A stretch of 64,000 bases of DNA from Siniperca chuatsi (lineage: Eukaryota > Chordata > Actinopteri > Centrarchiformes > Sinipercidae). Below are positions 35,549-47,467 of this stretch, piece after piece. The position numbers and the translations under genes were made by a program. A model generated the notes under the pieces. It worked only from the letters and a program-made list of their open reading frames with translations. It had not been told where the DNA came from and did no database searches. Each line of letters opens with the position of its first letter. Within the stretch, counting starts at the first letter, position 1. The DNA lies in assembly GCF_020085105.1 (NCBI RefSeq), contig NC_058043.1, forward strand, positions 3,048,001 through 3,112,000. The letters are read 5' to 3'.

Positions 35549-36752
35549 ATGAACGCGTCATCTGCCAATGTGACCGTGGTTCTACAGGATCGAGACTCCT
35601 TCTCTAAAGCTGTGACCAAGAATGTGATTGTTGTGGTTCTCGGGATCTCCATCAACTACATCAATGCAGGCCTCATTCACACCTTCTGCAAATACCAGGT
35701 CTGATATTCCTTTGACACATAGGCACGAATAATGAACTTACTGAAGAAATTCTCAGCAGCTCTATAGGAAGTTGTAGCAAAGTGTGGAAGTACTGTCTTT
35801 TAAATCACACATTGGTTTAAAAAGAGACATTCTTAGGTCTAGAGTTTGGGTTACTTTTGTTTTGGTTTGTTTCAGTTAGAAATCTGAATCATGAGTAATT
35901 CAGACTCACATCGTGTTCATGTTAGCTAATTTCTTGTCATGTGGGGGGTGTGGAGGGAATAATGCTGTTCTTCCAACCCTCCAGATCTTCTACACGAATC
36001 CTCGGTATATCCTTTTCATTCACCTGGTGGTCAACGACATGATCCAAGTGACGCTGACCATCATCCTGTTCATCATCAGCTACACCATCTACAAAATAAA
36101 TGTCACTTTCTGTTGCGTCTTCATCCTGATTGCTCTTTTCGCCACTGAGAACACCCCTCTGAACCTGGCCTGCATGGCGGTGGAGTGTTACATCGCCATC
36201 TGCATCCCCTTTCGCCACATGCAGATCTGCACCGTCAAGAGAACATTAATGCTGATCGGTTTAATCTGGGTGACTAGCATGTTGTCTGTTCTTCCTGATC
36301 TGTTCATCACCTTGGCCACACAGCCACTGGACTTCTTTCATTCACGAGTGTTCTGCCTCAGGGAAACTGTCTTCCCAAACCCCCTCGTTATCAAGAAGAG
36401 GGATTTTACCTATATTGTGTATCTGGTTCTAGTTTGGATCGTTATCTTTTACACTTACTTCAAGATCGTGTTCACTGCTAAATCAGCTAGCAAAGATGGT
36501 AAAAAAGCCAGAAACACAATCCTCCTCCATGGTTTTCAGCTGCTGCTGTGCATGGCAACATATGTAGCCCCCCAGTTATTAGATGTTGTGCAGAAATGGT
36601 TCCCTAAGAATTATATAGACTCCCTCTTTGCTTACTACATTATAGTACAGGTCCTGCCACGATCCATTAGCCCAATCATCTATGGCATACGAGACAATAC
36701 TTTCAGGAGGTACCTGAAAAGGCATCTGTTGTGTAAAGTCAGCCCACAGTGA
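35549..36752 (+). CDS. Odorant receptor 131-2-like, gene C
   Basis: Intact two-exon receptor, 35549-35698 and 35985-36752, 305 aa. N terminus MNASSANVTVVLQDRDSFSK; TM2 NPRYILFIHLVVNDM; TM3 MAVECYIAICIPFRHMQICT (PFRH instead of PLRH); TM7 SPIIYGIRDNTFRRYL. It carries KINVTFCCVF where B has KVNVTVCCVF. The intron (286 bp) and flanks match B and D almost base for base, so recent duplication or gene conversion is likely. Confidence 0.9.
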
Positions 36753-37835
36753 GCATCAGTTCACGGATTATAATACGGACGGCTTTCAAACATGGAGTCA
36801 GTTCCATCTGTTGAGTTAGAAACTACATGTTTGGTCAAAATGTTGTTACTGAGACTGAATTTGTTCATTTTTGTTTAGTTTATGAAATTATGGCAAAGCA
36901 GTTGTTTAACTATGGTGTGTTAAATCTCAATACTTCGTTGGTACCAACCGAAATGTGTCTTGCACAGTAGAGTATCAAAAATAGTTAAGTAAAGATACAG
37001 TAGGTGGCATTGAATGCTTGGTCGTATTCTTAATGAAAGACTTAATGTACTTTAGTTCTCTTGTATATGTATAAATAATACCTTCAGTTGACTTTTTACT
37101 GTATCTTTGGTATTTCTGAATTAATTCATTAAATTCAATTTTTTATATATTCTTTTTTGGGGCTTTTGTTGCCTTTATTTGATTGGAACAGCTGAAGAGA
37201 CACCAGAATCCAGGGTTCGCGTCCAGACTCCAGTCTGTGGTTAGGTTTAGGCAACAAAAGCACTTTGGCTAAGGTTAAGATCATGATTTCGGTTAAATGT
37301 TTATAAAAATCTTATGTCTCAAGTTTCTGTTGACTTTTTCTGTATTGGTGCCAGTGCCTAAACATAAGCATAAAAAGTTGAATAATGCTGTAGTCAGAGG
37401 GGATAGTGTTTTGCAAGATTGCCTATTTTGGTGGAAAACAAGTGAAATATGTTGTCAGTGAACATTTTACTGACACGTTCAGTATCAACATTTTTGCGAC
37501 TTGCCAGGTACGTTAATTAACAACATTTCCTCATTATGTTAATAATGAAAACGAAAATCAGTCGGCATTACAATTCCCTCAAAACGTATATGCTGTTGCA
37601 AATGGGTTGCATATAAACGTAATTTCTAGGAGACAGGGCTGCCAAGGCAGATTTACCTTTTAAAAAAATTCACATTTGTGCTCGCAAAAAGCAAAAAATG
37701 ACTAACATTCATACAATACTAAATCCGTGCACGCACACACACACACACACACACTACTCTTACTGATGCATGGAACACCTAAGAATGCATTCGCACACGC
37801 AAGGGATCCTGGGACATCTGCCACTACAGCACACA
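36753..37835 (+). other. Spacer between genes C and D
   Basis: Near-copy of the B-C spacer, including the segment of about 290 bases and the CA run (37736-37754, slightly longer than in the B-C spacer). No gene. Confidence 0.65.
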
Positions 37836-37898
37836 TAAAGTCTGAGATTTTCTGCAGCCATATTGTTGATGTCCTGGTCTAAATGCATTAACTAAGGT
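37836..37898 (+). promoter_or_regulatory. Putative promoter and non-coding 5' exon of receptor gene D
   Basis: Same layout as B and C, donor GTAAGT at 37897. A few bases just after the donor (the ACTA of GAACTACATG) are missing compared with B and C. Confidence 0.5.
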
Positions 37899-39376
37899 AA
37901 GTACCACCTGCTGTGACATGACAGATTTGACCTGTGTTCTGACTTGACTGATTTTTTGTCACTACTGGAGAACAAAGTTCAGTGAGAATCTTTTTTACCT
38001 GTTTACCTGTTGACCTTTTATATTTTCATTTCCGGTTCCCAGAGTAGAGTTTAAAATCTGTTTAATGTAACAAGAACTTTGCTACGAACTGAAACATGGA
38101 CATGACTCTCAGGCTGATCCTACAAATATCTTGATAGCAAAATAATGAATGCTACTGAGGATCCTGTTTAAAGAAATACATCTTATTTTGGAATATGTGC
38201 TCAGCTTTAACATGAACATTTAATGAGGGTTCCCGAAGTGTACAGGCTGTGTAATTACAAGAAAAATGATCAGATTACACCTCTTGTTGTTCTTTTCATT
38301 ATCATACTTAGTTAGTATACTTAGTTGTATGATTTTAAAAGCATTCAATATAATTACAAGAGTTTTTATGTTCTGATCTTGATCTATGATCTGGCTGAAG
38401 TGAGGACTTCCATCTCGTGGTGTTGTTGTTGAGTGGCTTTGTGCAGGATTATCCATTCAAATCTGCCTCAGGTGAAAGCTGTAATGAAGCCCATAGTTTT
38501 AGCGCCAATATCAGATGTAAGCCTATTTTACAAGGTTTTGATATTAAATTAGGAAACACAAATGATTAATGACTAGAAAGCCAAGTTTTCAGGGGCTTTA
38601 AGAACTAGACTCAAATGCCATTATGGATTTATCACTCTTCCTTTCTTTGTTACTGTCTCCCTTTCATTGTTGTAGATGAAAATACAATGACGTGCTGATT
38701 AATAAGTTGCTCATGGTTGTTTAAAACACTAATCCACCAGTTAGTGTTGATACTTTTTAAGACTCTAACATTGACTGAGAAATGCGAGTAGGCTACAGGT
38801 TATCATGTTTACTGTATGTTGCTAAAATAACATTTTAAAATGTTGTTATTCTCATAGATTTATTTGATGTTTTTTGATTTACTGCAAGGCTGGCCCTAAA
38901 TATTCACTATCATGTTTTCTGTTACATTAGTATTCAAATCTCAATAAGGAATTCAAAGCTCTGTGTGTTTTAGTATTACTAATATAATTAACCTAAAAGT
39001 AGTTTCCCCTACAAAGGGCCTATACTTTGCAACTCAATACAAAAATTATAATGGTATTGAATTACAATGCATAATGATGATGTCATCCTCTCATTTCCAC
39101 TCACACAAATGCACCATTCTGAATTAATTTTACTTTTCTTTAAATTTGACAATACATCTAAAAATGTCAGATATGTTAAATTGCTTTACCTTCTTTTGGT
39201 CAAAGTGTTTCTGATCTTTAGAGAGTTATCCACAAACAGGTGTTATAAAAGCTGGGTCCCCTTAAAATCAGATTTGTCTGAAAGGGCATTTGTTGTAGTC
39301 TATAGTATCTGTAAATATGTACTTATAACTGCAGAATATTTATCTTTTCTTGTTCTTTCTTTTCAGCTTTCAAGAC

Positions 39377-40579
39377 ATGAACGCGTCATCTGCCAATGTG
39401 ACCGTGGTTCTACAGGATCGAGAGTCCTTCTCTAAAGCTGTGACCAAGAATGTGATTGTTGTGGTTCTCGGGATCTCCATCAACTACATCAATGTAGGCC
39501 TCATTCACACCTTCTGCAAATACCAGGTCTGATATTCCTTTGACACATAGGCACGAATAATGAACTTACTGAAGAAATTCTCAGCAGCTCTATAGGAAGT
39601 TGTAGCAAAGTGTGGAAGTACTGTCTTTTAAATCACACATTGGTTTAAAAAGAGACATTCTTAGGTCTAGAGATTGGGTTACTTTTGTTTTGGTTTGTTT
39701 CAATTAGAAATCTGAATCATGAGTAATTCAGCCTCACATCGTGTTCATGTTAGCCGATTGTTTGTCTTGTGGGGGGGGGGAGGGAATAATGCTGTTCTTC
39801 CAACCCTCCAGATCTTCTACACGAATCCTCGGTATATCCTTTTCATTCACCTGGTGGTCAACGACATGATCCAAGTGACGTTGACCATCATCCTGTTCAT
39901 CATCAGCTACACCATCTACAAAATAAATGTCTCTGTCTGTTGCGTCTTCATCCTGATTGCTCTTTTCACCACTGAGAACACCCCTCTGAACCTGGCCTGC
40001 ATGGCGGTGGAGTGTTACATCGCCATCTGCATCCCCCTTCGCCACATGCAGATCTGCACCGTCAAGAGAACATTAATGCTGATCGGTTTAATCTGGGTGA
40101 CTAGTATGTTGTCTGTTCTTCCTGATCTGTTCATCACCTTGGCCACACAGCCACTGGACTTCTTTCATTCACGAGTGGTGTGCCTCAGACAAACTGTCTT
40201 CCCAAACCCCCACATTATCAAGAAGAGGGATATTACCTATATTGTGTATCTGGTTATAGTTTGGATCGTTATCTTTTACACTTACTTCAAGATCCTGTTC
40301 ACTGCAAAATCAGCTAGCAAAGATGGTAAAAAAGCCAGAAACACAATCCTCCTCCATGGTTTTCAGCTGCTGCTGTGTATGGCAACATATGTAGCCCCCC
40401 AGTTATTAGATGTTGTGCAGAAATGGTTCCCTAAGAATTATTTAGACTCCTTCTTTGCTTACTACATTATAGTACAGGTCCTGCCACGATCCATTAGCCC
40501 AATCATCTATGGCATACGAGACAATACTTTCAGGAGGTACCTGAAAAGGCATCTGTTGTGTAAAGTCAGCACACAGTAA
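39377..40579 (+). CDS. Odorant receptor 131-2-like, gene D
   Basis: Intact two-exon receptor, 39377-39526 and 39812-40579, 305 aa. N terminus identical to B (MNASSANVTVVLQDRESFSK); TM3 MAVECYIAICIPLRHMQICT; loop 2 SRVVCLRQTVFPNPHIIK; TM7 SPIIYGIRDNTFRRYL; C terminus LLCKVSTQ. The intron before exon 2 contains a run of ten G where B and C have GGGGGGTGTGG. It is the last member of the 3.83 kb array: downstream sequence no longer matches the 3' flanks of A-C. Confidence 0.9.
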
Positions 40580-41484
40580 CCAACCAACCATAGCCTATAA
40601 TTAGGTCTTTAATGCTAAAACTGCAGGTTTCCTGTTAAACATTTGTGTAAATCCAAACTCGTAAATGTAATGTGCCTAATGCATTCACATTCAGAAGCTG
40701 TATGTAAAATGATTCAGTGTTTCCAGAACTGTTGTAGGAGACACAAATTATAGTAACTACAGGTTTGGTCAAATAACAACTCAACTCAAACAACCAACAA
40801 CCAATGTAAATGACATGTTAAAATAAATTAAATATCCCAATAGCTGGTGTTCTAAATAACATAATATTGGCTGTGGCTTGATGCATATGAATCTCACTTG
40901 TGAAATGAGGTGTGTGATAACTTTAGTATCACTGCTGCACCTGTGACACACTCAGCTCAACACATCAGAGAAATCTTCAAGTTACGTAGCCATTTTTGCA
41001 ACTACAGTTCAATTGAGGCAACTGTTCTGTGGGATTCATTCTTTTTTAAGAACAGTAGTTCTTAAATTTTAAAAACTCTGTGGACAGCAGGGGGAATAAA
41101 ACAGATTTTGTTCTGATGTATGTTTTGTAATATACTGTCCCAAAAAATAAGAATAATTAAAAAAAAAAAACAATAGATGTTTCATGTTACAGTGTTTTTG
41201 CATGCATGCAAGAGAGACTGTCTATTAAAATCACAAATCCTCCCCAAGCTCAGAAAAAAAGAGATTTTTTTTGTTGGGTTTGTTGTTTTGTGTGGCCAGG
41301 TGGTCCAAACCACCCTAAATAAAGTTTAAATTTCCTTGGTTGCTTATTTTGGTCCACGATTTTATAACAGGGAAATATATTTACAAGGAGGTGGAATGTA
41401 TGTACAAACCTGATGTAAGTAGAAAGACGTTTTCTTCATTATATTTGTTGTGACTGACAGGCCATGGTCCAATAACCTAAAGAA
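40580..41484. other. Spacer between the A-D array and the X/E-G array
   Basis: About 0.9 kb AT-rich, with a poly-A run near 41158-41170. No gene or recognisable repeat. Confidence 0.55.
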
Positions 41485-41667
41485 AACTGATGCCTCACTC
41501 ATACACAGCTGGATATCACAGTGTCATCATCTCTGACATGCTGCAGGACTCTGCAACATCCTGCTTAGTAGAAGAGTCTCATTAGACTCATTTCAATGCA
41601 GGTGAACGTGGAGACTGAAGTGTACTGTCTGAGGTAGGGAAAGTCTTTGACGCTATCACACTGTATT

Positions 41668-42152
41668 TGTGGTAGTTTAGGTGTTGCCACTTCCTGGTTT
41701 ATTTTGGAAGTATTCTTCTTCCCTTGTGTGTCTTGTGTTTTTACTTCCTGTCTGTGTTTTCCCTCCAGTTTTGAATGTTGGTCCTCCCTTGATTGTTTGC
41801 ACCTGTGTCTCGTTGTCTCACCTCCCCTAGGGTATTTAGTCTGGGTCTTTTCTTTGTTCAGTGTTGGATCATCGTTGTACACATGGTGTTGGTCCTGCCA
41901 AGCGCATCCACCGTGAGTTTGTATTGGATTTTTTGTTCTTCCCGTGGACCTTGTTTGGATTTTTGGATTTTGCCTGCCAGTACTTATTTGCTTTTTGTCT
42001 GCTCATTACCTGTCTGCTTACTGTTCGGCCCGTACTTGCCTGCATACCACCCCACAATAAACACGGTAGTCATCCGGCTACTTTTCCCTGAGACTGCTTC
42101 CTCGTCATCTGCTTTTGGGTCCACATACCTCTACACAACACCCCTTACGACA
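41668..42152 (+). repeat. 5' LTR of the fossil retroelement
   Basis: TGTGGTAG at the start to TTACGACA at the end; AATAAA near 42055 is a likely polyadenylation signal. Its last 176 or so bases recur at the far end of the element. Confidence 0.75.
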
Positions 42153-42467
42153 GAATAATCCAACCAAACATGGACCCAGCAGGTAATAACCCGGAAGTAG
42201 CACCGTACTACTTAACGCTGGCTAACCGAGAGATTCTGCTAGGCCAGCATGAACAATTACTCCGGACTCAGACAGCAAACAGGCCATGGTTTCCCAAATC
42301 GCACAGCTAACCCAGCAGGTCTCCCAACTCACCACCCAGCTCTCAACAGCCGGCACCACCTCGCCTACAGATCCCGGTCACTCTCCACTACCCACACGGA
42401 TCACTTCAGCTACTAGCCCTGATCAACTCGGGAGTGGAGGACTCTTTCCTGGACTCTTTACTGGATG

Positions 42468-42566
42468 GCAGCAGCCATCACTCCCTGTCGCCGCTGGATC
42501 GCAGCAGCCATCACTCCCTGTCGCCGCTGGATCGCAGCAGCCATCACTCCCTGTCGCCGCTGGATC
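42468..42566 (+). repeat. Three perfect 33-bp tandem repeats inside the LTR fossil
   Basis: Units at 42468-42500, 42501-42533 and 42534-42566, followed by a partial fourth. Each encodes an 11-residue Pro/Ser/Ala/Gln-type unit; the surrounding region keeps the same biased composition. Confidence 0.85.
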
Positions 42567-43492
42567 GCAGCCGCACCCTGTCCTCGCCTCCACCGCTGGA
42601 TCGCAGCAGCCTGCGCTCACCGCCTTTGCCAGACTGCTGCAGCCTCAGGCACCACCATCACGCCCTACTGGAACACAGCAGACAGCAACCCCGGCCTGGT
42701 GGCAACTGCTCCCCGCTCCCGTACTCCCTGCTGGATCGCAGTCTAATCTCTTGCCAGCAGGACGTCAGCAGCTCCCTGGACCCCTGCTGGATCGCCGTCG
42801 ACTCCTTTCCCGGCTGGATTGCAGCAGCTCCTTACTCCCAGCCCTGAGGTTCCGAAGATGGCGCCATGTCCGGAGGTCCAGTCGCCAGTGCCATGTCCTG
42901 CTGCCACGCCGGTTCCAGTCCCTGCTGAGTCACAGCAGCTCCTTGGTCCGGAGCCGGCTTCCCATCTTGCTGCTCAGACGCCAGTTACATGCCCAGTCGC
43001 CGGTTCCAGGACCAGTCGCCTCGTCGCCAGCTCCCGGCCCTGCCGCCTCGTCCCCCTGCCTTGATGTTCCGCCGTTGCTGGCTCCACGCCCTGGTGTCCA
43101 GTCGCCGGCTCCCCGTCCTGACGTCTCATTGCCAGTCCCTGGCCCCGCTGTACCACCATTGGTCCCTGAGTGGTTGGGCAGGCCTCCAGAAAGGGTCAGT
43201 CCTCGCCATTGGCCTCCCGGAGGGTTGTGTCTTCGCCGCCGGCCTCCAGAAGGGCTCAGTGTTTGCCATCAGCCTCCTGTAACTCTGTGTTCACCGCCAG
43301 TCTTCTGTCTGGCCTTCGGATGGTGTCAGTCTCCATCACGGACCTCGGGAGATCAGCCCGAGGCCCCCGGCTCCGCACCTGTCCAGCCCCCGGGCCGTCC
43401 GCCCCAAGTCTCCCACCTGCACCCTGGTTTTGCCTGCTCCCCTGTGAACTGTGTTCCCACCTTGGACTCACTCCCCTGCTTTCACCTATGCT

Positions 43493-43670
43493 AGCCGGTA
43501 CTTATTTGCCTTTTGTCTGCTCATTACCTGTCTGCTTACTGTTCTGCCCGTACTTGCCTGCATACCACCCCACAATAAACACGGTAGTCATCCGGCTACT
43601 TTTCCCTGAGACTGCTTCCTGGTCATCTGCTTTTGGGTCCACATACCTCTATACAGCACCCCTTATGACA
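43493..43670 (+). repeat. Partial 3' LTR of the fossil retroelement
   Basis: Matches 41976-42152 with about seven differences; contains the AATAAA word and ends TTATGACA before the duplicated GTATT. Confidence 0.75.
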
Positions 43671-44390
43671 GTATTAGTGCAGTATTTTATTATGTTACAG
43701 TATTCAGTATTGCAATCATGTTTAACTAAATGTGCATAGAGTGCTTAAGCACAACACTTCTTCTGTAACAATGATCACGTTTGTCACTCCTAAATTGAGC
43801 ATATCTATTATAGAATTCAACAACTAGATGGTAAACACTGTGTGTTTTTAAAAAGTGGAACTCTTTTCATCTGAAAAGAGTCTGAACATGATGGATTTTT
43901 TTTTTTTTTGAATGATCATTCACCATAACATCACATTCACATCTATTCATCTAGCATTTGAACTTATTTTGAACTTGTTAAAAAAATGGTGTATTTAGAA
44001 AAGCAAATAAGATTATTCTTTTCGCTTTCATGTAACTGATCTGTTTGTTGATGGGAAAGTCTGACAGTTTCATTCTGAAATAAGATATCTACTATTTGGG
44101 GGAAAATCCAAACCCTAAACTTAATGTGACTCCTGGTATTAAAGCAAAGAAAGTTAAGATTATTGGTTGTAGATCTATATTATCCTCTGTGCAAAATTCC
44201 TTAAATCATTACACATTCCTCCAATGGTGGTAGAAAAATTAAAATAAGAATATTTTGATACAAAGAACATTCTAAAAGTTTAAATTAGCAGTACAAATTT
44301 AAACAAACATTAAAATATATTTAAATGTTCCTCTTCAACAAAGGCTTGCCGGATCCTCAAATCAACTCCATGAATTTCTCATCTTATGAC

Positions 44391-47300
44391 TTATGGAAAT
44401 ACATGTCTGCAGATGATATCACCCAAGGGAAGCATGTATAAGGAGAACAGTATTGGTCCCAGAATTGAACCTTGAGGCACACCGTACTTGATATGGGAAA
44501 AGGATGACATGAAATTATTAATGCTGACACAGAATATCCTATTGGACAGATAAGATGAGAACAAATCTAGTGCAGTGCCAGATATGCCCACCCAGTGCCT
44601 CAGTCTATCTAAAAGATGATGATGATCAATTGTGTCAAAGGCAGCTCTTAAGTCCAGCAGCACAAGAATTGAACACATACCTGCGTCTGCATTCATTAAA
44701 AGGTCATTATCGACGTTGAGAAGAGCTGTCTCAGTGCTGTGGTGTTGATGAAAGCCAGATTGCAACGTTTCAAAGGTATTATTGTTTTCCACAGCAGCAA
44801 GAAGCTGCTTAGATACAAGTTTTTCGAGAATCTTTGAAATAAAAGGCAGTTTGGAGATTGGACGATAGTTATCCAGGAGGGTGGGATCAAGCCCAGGTTT
44901 TTTTAGGACTGGCTGGATACAAACAGTTTTAAAGTAATCTGCGACGCAGCCAGTAGACAGCGAGCTGTTAAAAATAATTAGCAAAAGGGGCGCAATACAA
45001 TCCATAACTTTCAATAAAAACCTAGCTGGGATTTTGTTAAGAGGGCTGGAGGACACTCTCATAAGAGACATGATGTTTGCGAGTTCAGGCAGAGTAACAG
45101 CAGAAAAATTGCTCAAAGAATCCCTGAGTGGGTGATCCACATCTAAAAAGGCAGGGTTGGGGGAATACCAGATCTTATTAACTCCACCTTTCCAGCAAAG
45201 TGCAAAAGAAACTTTTCACAATCAGCATCACAATCAGCAGGGGCACAAGGAGAGACTTGCTTAACTAACTGATCCACAGTCTTAAATAGGAATCTGGGGT
45301 TGTGCTGATGGGCAAAAATAAGTGCAGAGAAATGACATGTTCTTGCATCTTTCACCATCCTATTATAAAGGAGTAATAACTCTTTCATAGCCACAAAGTG
45401 GACCTGGAGACCTGATTTCTTCCATCTGCTCTTCTGCATTTCCTTTTACAGCTTCGAATACTGTCATTTAACCATGGCTGTTTTCTAGTCTTTGAGTCTA
45501 TTTTTCAGAGGAGCTATGAGATCTAAGGTACAGGTAGTTAAAAGAATCAACCAAAACATTGGTGTTGGAGGAATCGGGAAACACACTGCCAGGAGAATTT
45601 AACAGTGTACAGAATTTAGAGGCACTATGCTCATTAAGGACGCGTGTGTACTCAGAGCAGGATAATTCAGTACTAGCGGCCTGTAATTCACAGTTAATAA
45701 CAATGCATAGGTGATCAGATACAAACATGTCCCTGATTTCCACAGATGGTATTCTCAGACCCAGACTAAAGACTAGGTCTAAGGTGTGGCCACGGAAATG
45801 AGTTTGGCCAGACGCATGTTGTTGAAAGTTAAAAGAGTTAGTGATATTTAAAAAATCAGCAGCAAGACCATTAGAAGAGTCATCAACATGAATATTAAAA
45901 TCACCACAAAGAAGAAGAACAATTCTATCATCATTTAACACATGAGTGTGTAAAAACTCAGGGAGTTCCAACAAGAAGGAGCCAGCTGGTTTAGGGGGGC
46001 GATAAATAATAGCAAATATGACCAGGAAGGGGCCACCAAGTTAAAACATGAGCACTTCAAAAGAGGAAAAATCATTGCAAGATATGAGGTTACACTTAAA
46101 ATGCTTCCTACAGACAGTAACAAGGACCCCACCTCGACCACAAACCCTAGGGCGGCTAAAGCACTCATAATCTGGAGGGCAAAAATCAGCCAGCTGACTG
46201 TGATCACTAGGACGTAACCAGGATTCAGTTAAAAACATAAAATCAAAATCAGTCGAAGAGATAAAATCATTTAAAATAAACGTATTGTTAGAGAGGGATC
46301 TTACATTGAGAAGAGCCTTATTAAAAAGTCTGTGCTGCTTCAGATTTGAGGTTGAGAGTGGAGGTAGGGTTCTGGCCCGGAGCTTTATTAAGTTATTATT
46401 ATTGCTGTGTCGGCTGTGTCTGTCTGAATTAAGGACCTATCCGAAATTACCACAGGAATTTTAAAAGTAACACTAGAGGGATCCGGGCTCCAAATAGCAG
46501 CACTATGATCAGTCCTCAAGGGGGAGGTAGTGACAGCAGAGAGTACGTGGCTGTTTATGGTGGGCAGAGAAGAGAAAGAAGAAGAGCGAGGGGAAACGCG
46601 CGGATATTCCTTACTATGGAATCTCCAACTATCAGCGTAGTTGGGGGGATGAGTCGATGATCGTGGAGGCCGATGATCGTGGAGACCGCCGAGTTCCATC
46701 AGCTGTCCCTGGGATAGTTGTGGCCGGGGACTGCTGCGGCGAAGGGGATGCGTCCTTCTTAGCAGAGGTCTCCTCTGCTGTCTCAGGATGAATGAGACCT
46801 CCAGAGCTTCTCCTGATCACGGCCTCTTTCAGTAACATGCGGCGAGAGGAGGAGGAAGACTTGACCGCTGAAAAAAAGGGAGCATCCCTCCACTGTAGGA
46901 AAGTCTTGCGTACCCAGAATGTCAAACCTGTTGGTCAGCGGGAGGTCCCGATGTGAAGGTAGAGGAGGCAGGCACTTTGCACTATGTCTGTCCTTACAGG
47001 CTACAGTCCAAGTTGACGTTGAGTTGAACTCACCAGAGCCTTCTCACCATCTCCACCAACGAGTGACCGGGCATCCACTGGGGATCGGCAAGGAGTAGAA
47101 ATGGCAATTGCTTTGGGATTTGCATGAGGAGCCACAGATCTTCAGGCTTAGCTGAAACGGCTTCATGCTCTGGGGTGCCAGTGATGATGGAGCTGAGCCA
47201 CAGAAGAGTGGAATCATTGTACAGTTCTGGAGTGGGGCAGTCAGGGGAGCGAGATAGGATGCTCGCATTCCGGTTGCCGCAGCCAGAGGAGCTGAGGACT

Positions 47301-47465
47301 GCAAGGTGTTTTGCCTGGGCCGAGGCGACAGTGGAGAACTCCAGGATGAGCTTGTTTGTTTCTCTGAGCTCGGCTTCCAGACAGGCGATACTTTTCTTCA
47401 GCGTTGAGACGGTAAGTTGACAAAATCCACACTCAGCCATCAGGCTTGCAGTAGAGGGGCAAAGT
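44391..47465 (-). mobile_element. L2-type LINE, copy 1, truncated and decayed
   Basis: Minus-strand element of about 3.1 kb. RT at 44391-45140 ([58 protein letters not shown]); the part after the PQGS block is cut off at 44391, where receptor remnant X begins. EN pieces at 45498-46238 (FLTESWLRPSDHSQLADFCP, CGDFNIHVDD, SDHLCIV). ORF1 pieces at 46388-47440 starting MAECGFCQLTVSTLK. The ORF1 esterase domain found in copy 2 is missing here. Several frame breaks. The clade could also be called CR1-like; L2 fits the YMLPLG ending best. Confidence 0.78.
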
Positions 47466-47467
47466 AC

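Larger units (their letters stand above)
28630..40576 (+). repeat. Tandem array of receptor units A(3' part)-B-C-D, period about 3.83 kb
   Basis: Second coding exons begin at 28630, 32156, 35985 and 39812; first coding exons of B-D at 31720, 35549 and 39377. B to C is 3829 bases and C to D is 3827-3828 bases, with very high identity in exons, introns and spacers. The A to B spacing is shorter because A's flank lacks about 290 bases. The similarity stops just before the D stop codon (AGCACACAGTAACC instead of AGCCCACAGTGAGC). Confidence 0.9.
41668..43670 (+). mobile_element. Ty3/Gypsy-like LTR retroelement fossil, internally reduced
   Basis: About 2.0 kb, starts TG and ends CA, flanked by a 5-bp duplication GTATT (41663-41667 and 43671-43675). 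Parts: a 5' LTR of 485 bp, a gag-like start (MDPAGNNPEVAPYYLTLANR type, near 42170), a proline/serine-rich GC-rich internal region, and a partial 3' LTR. No protease, reverse transcriptase or integrase is seen, so it is broken and could not move by itself. The shared LTR part differs at about seven of some 176 positions, which suggests a moderately young insertion. It lies in the upstream intron of receptor remnant X. The family call rests on the gag-like start and the 5-bp duplication. Confidence 0.75.
41485..44390 (+). pseudogene. Remnant X of an eighth receptor gene (E-G type)
   Basis: Matches the upstream region of genes E-G in pieces: CACAGCTGGATATCAC (41502 on), GAGACTGAAGTGTACTGTCT with donor GAG|GTAGGG (41634), then after an inserted LTR element TATTAGTGCAGTATTTTATT (43672 on), and finally TTCCTCTTCAACAAAGGCTT with ATGAATTTCTCATCTTATGA at 44371-44390. 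Only about seven codons of coding exon 1 remain before L2 LINE sequence starts. The TATAAAAG of E-G is not present here. No second coding exon follows, so this copy is dead. Confidence 0.75.

Noticed and set aside
42286-43494. 402-codon Pro/Ser-rich frame that could be taken for a host gene
   Set aside because: It lies wholly between the two LTR parts of the retroelement fossil and shows tandem-repeat composition; it belongs to that element.
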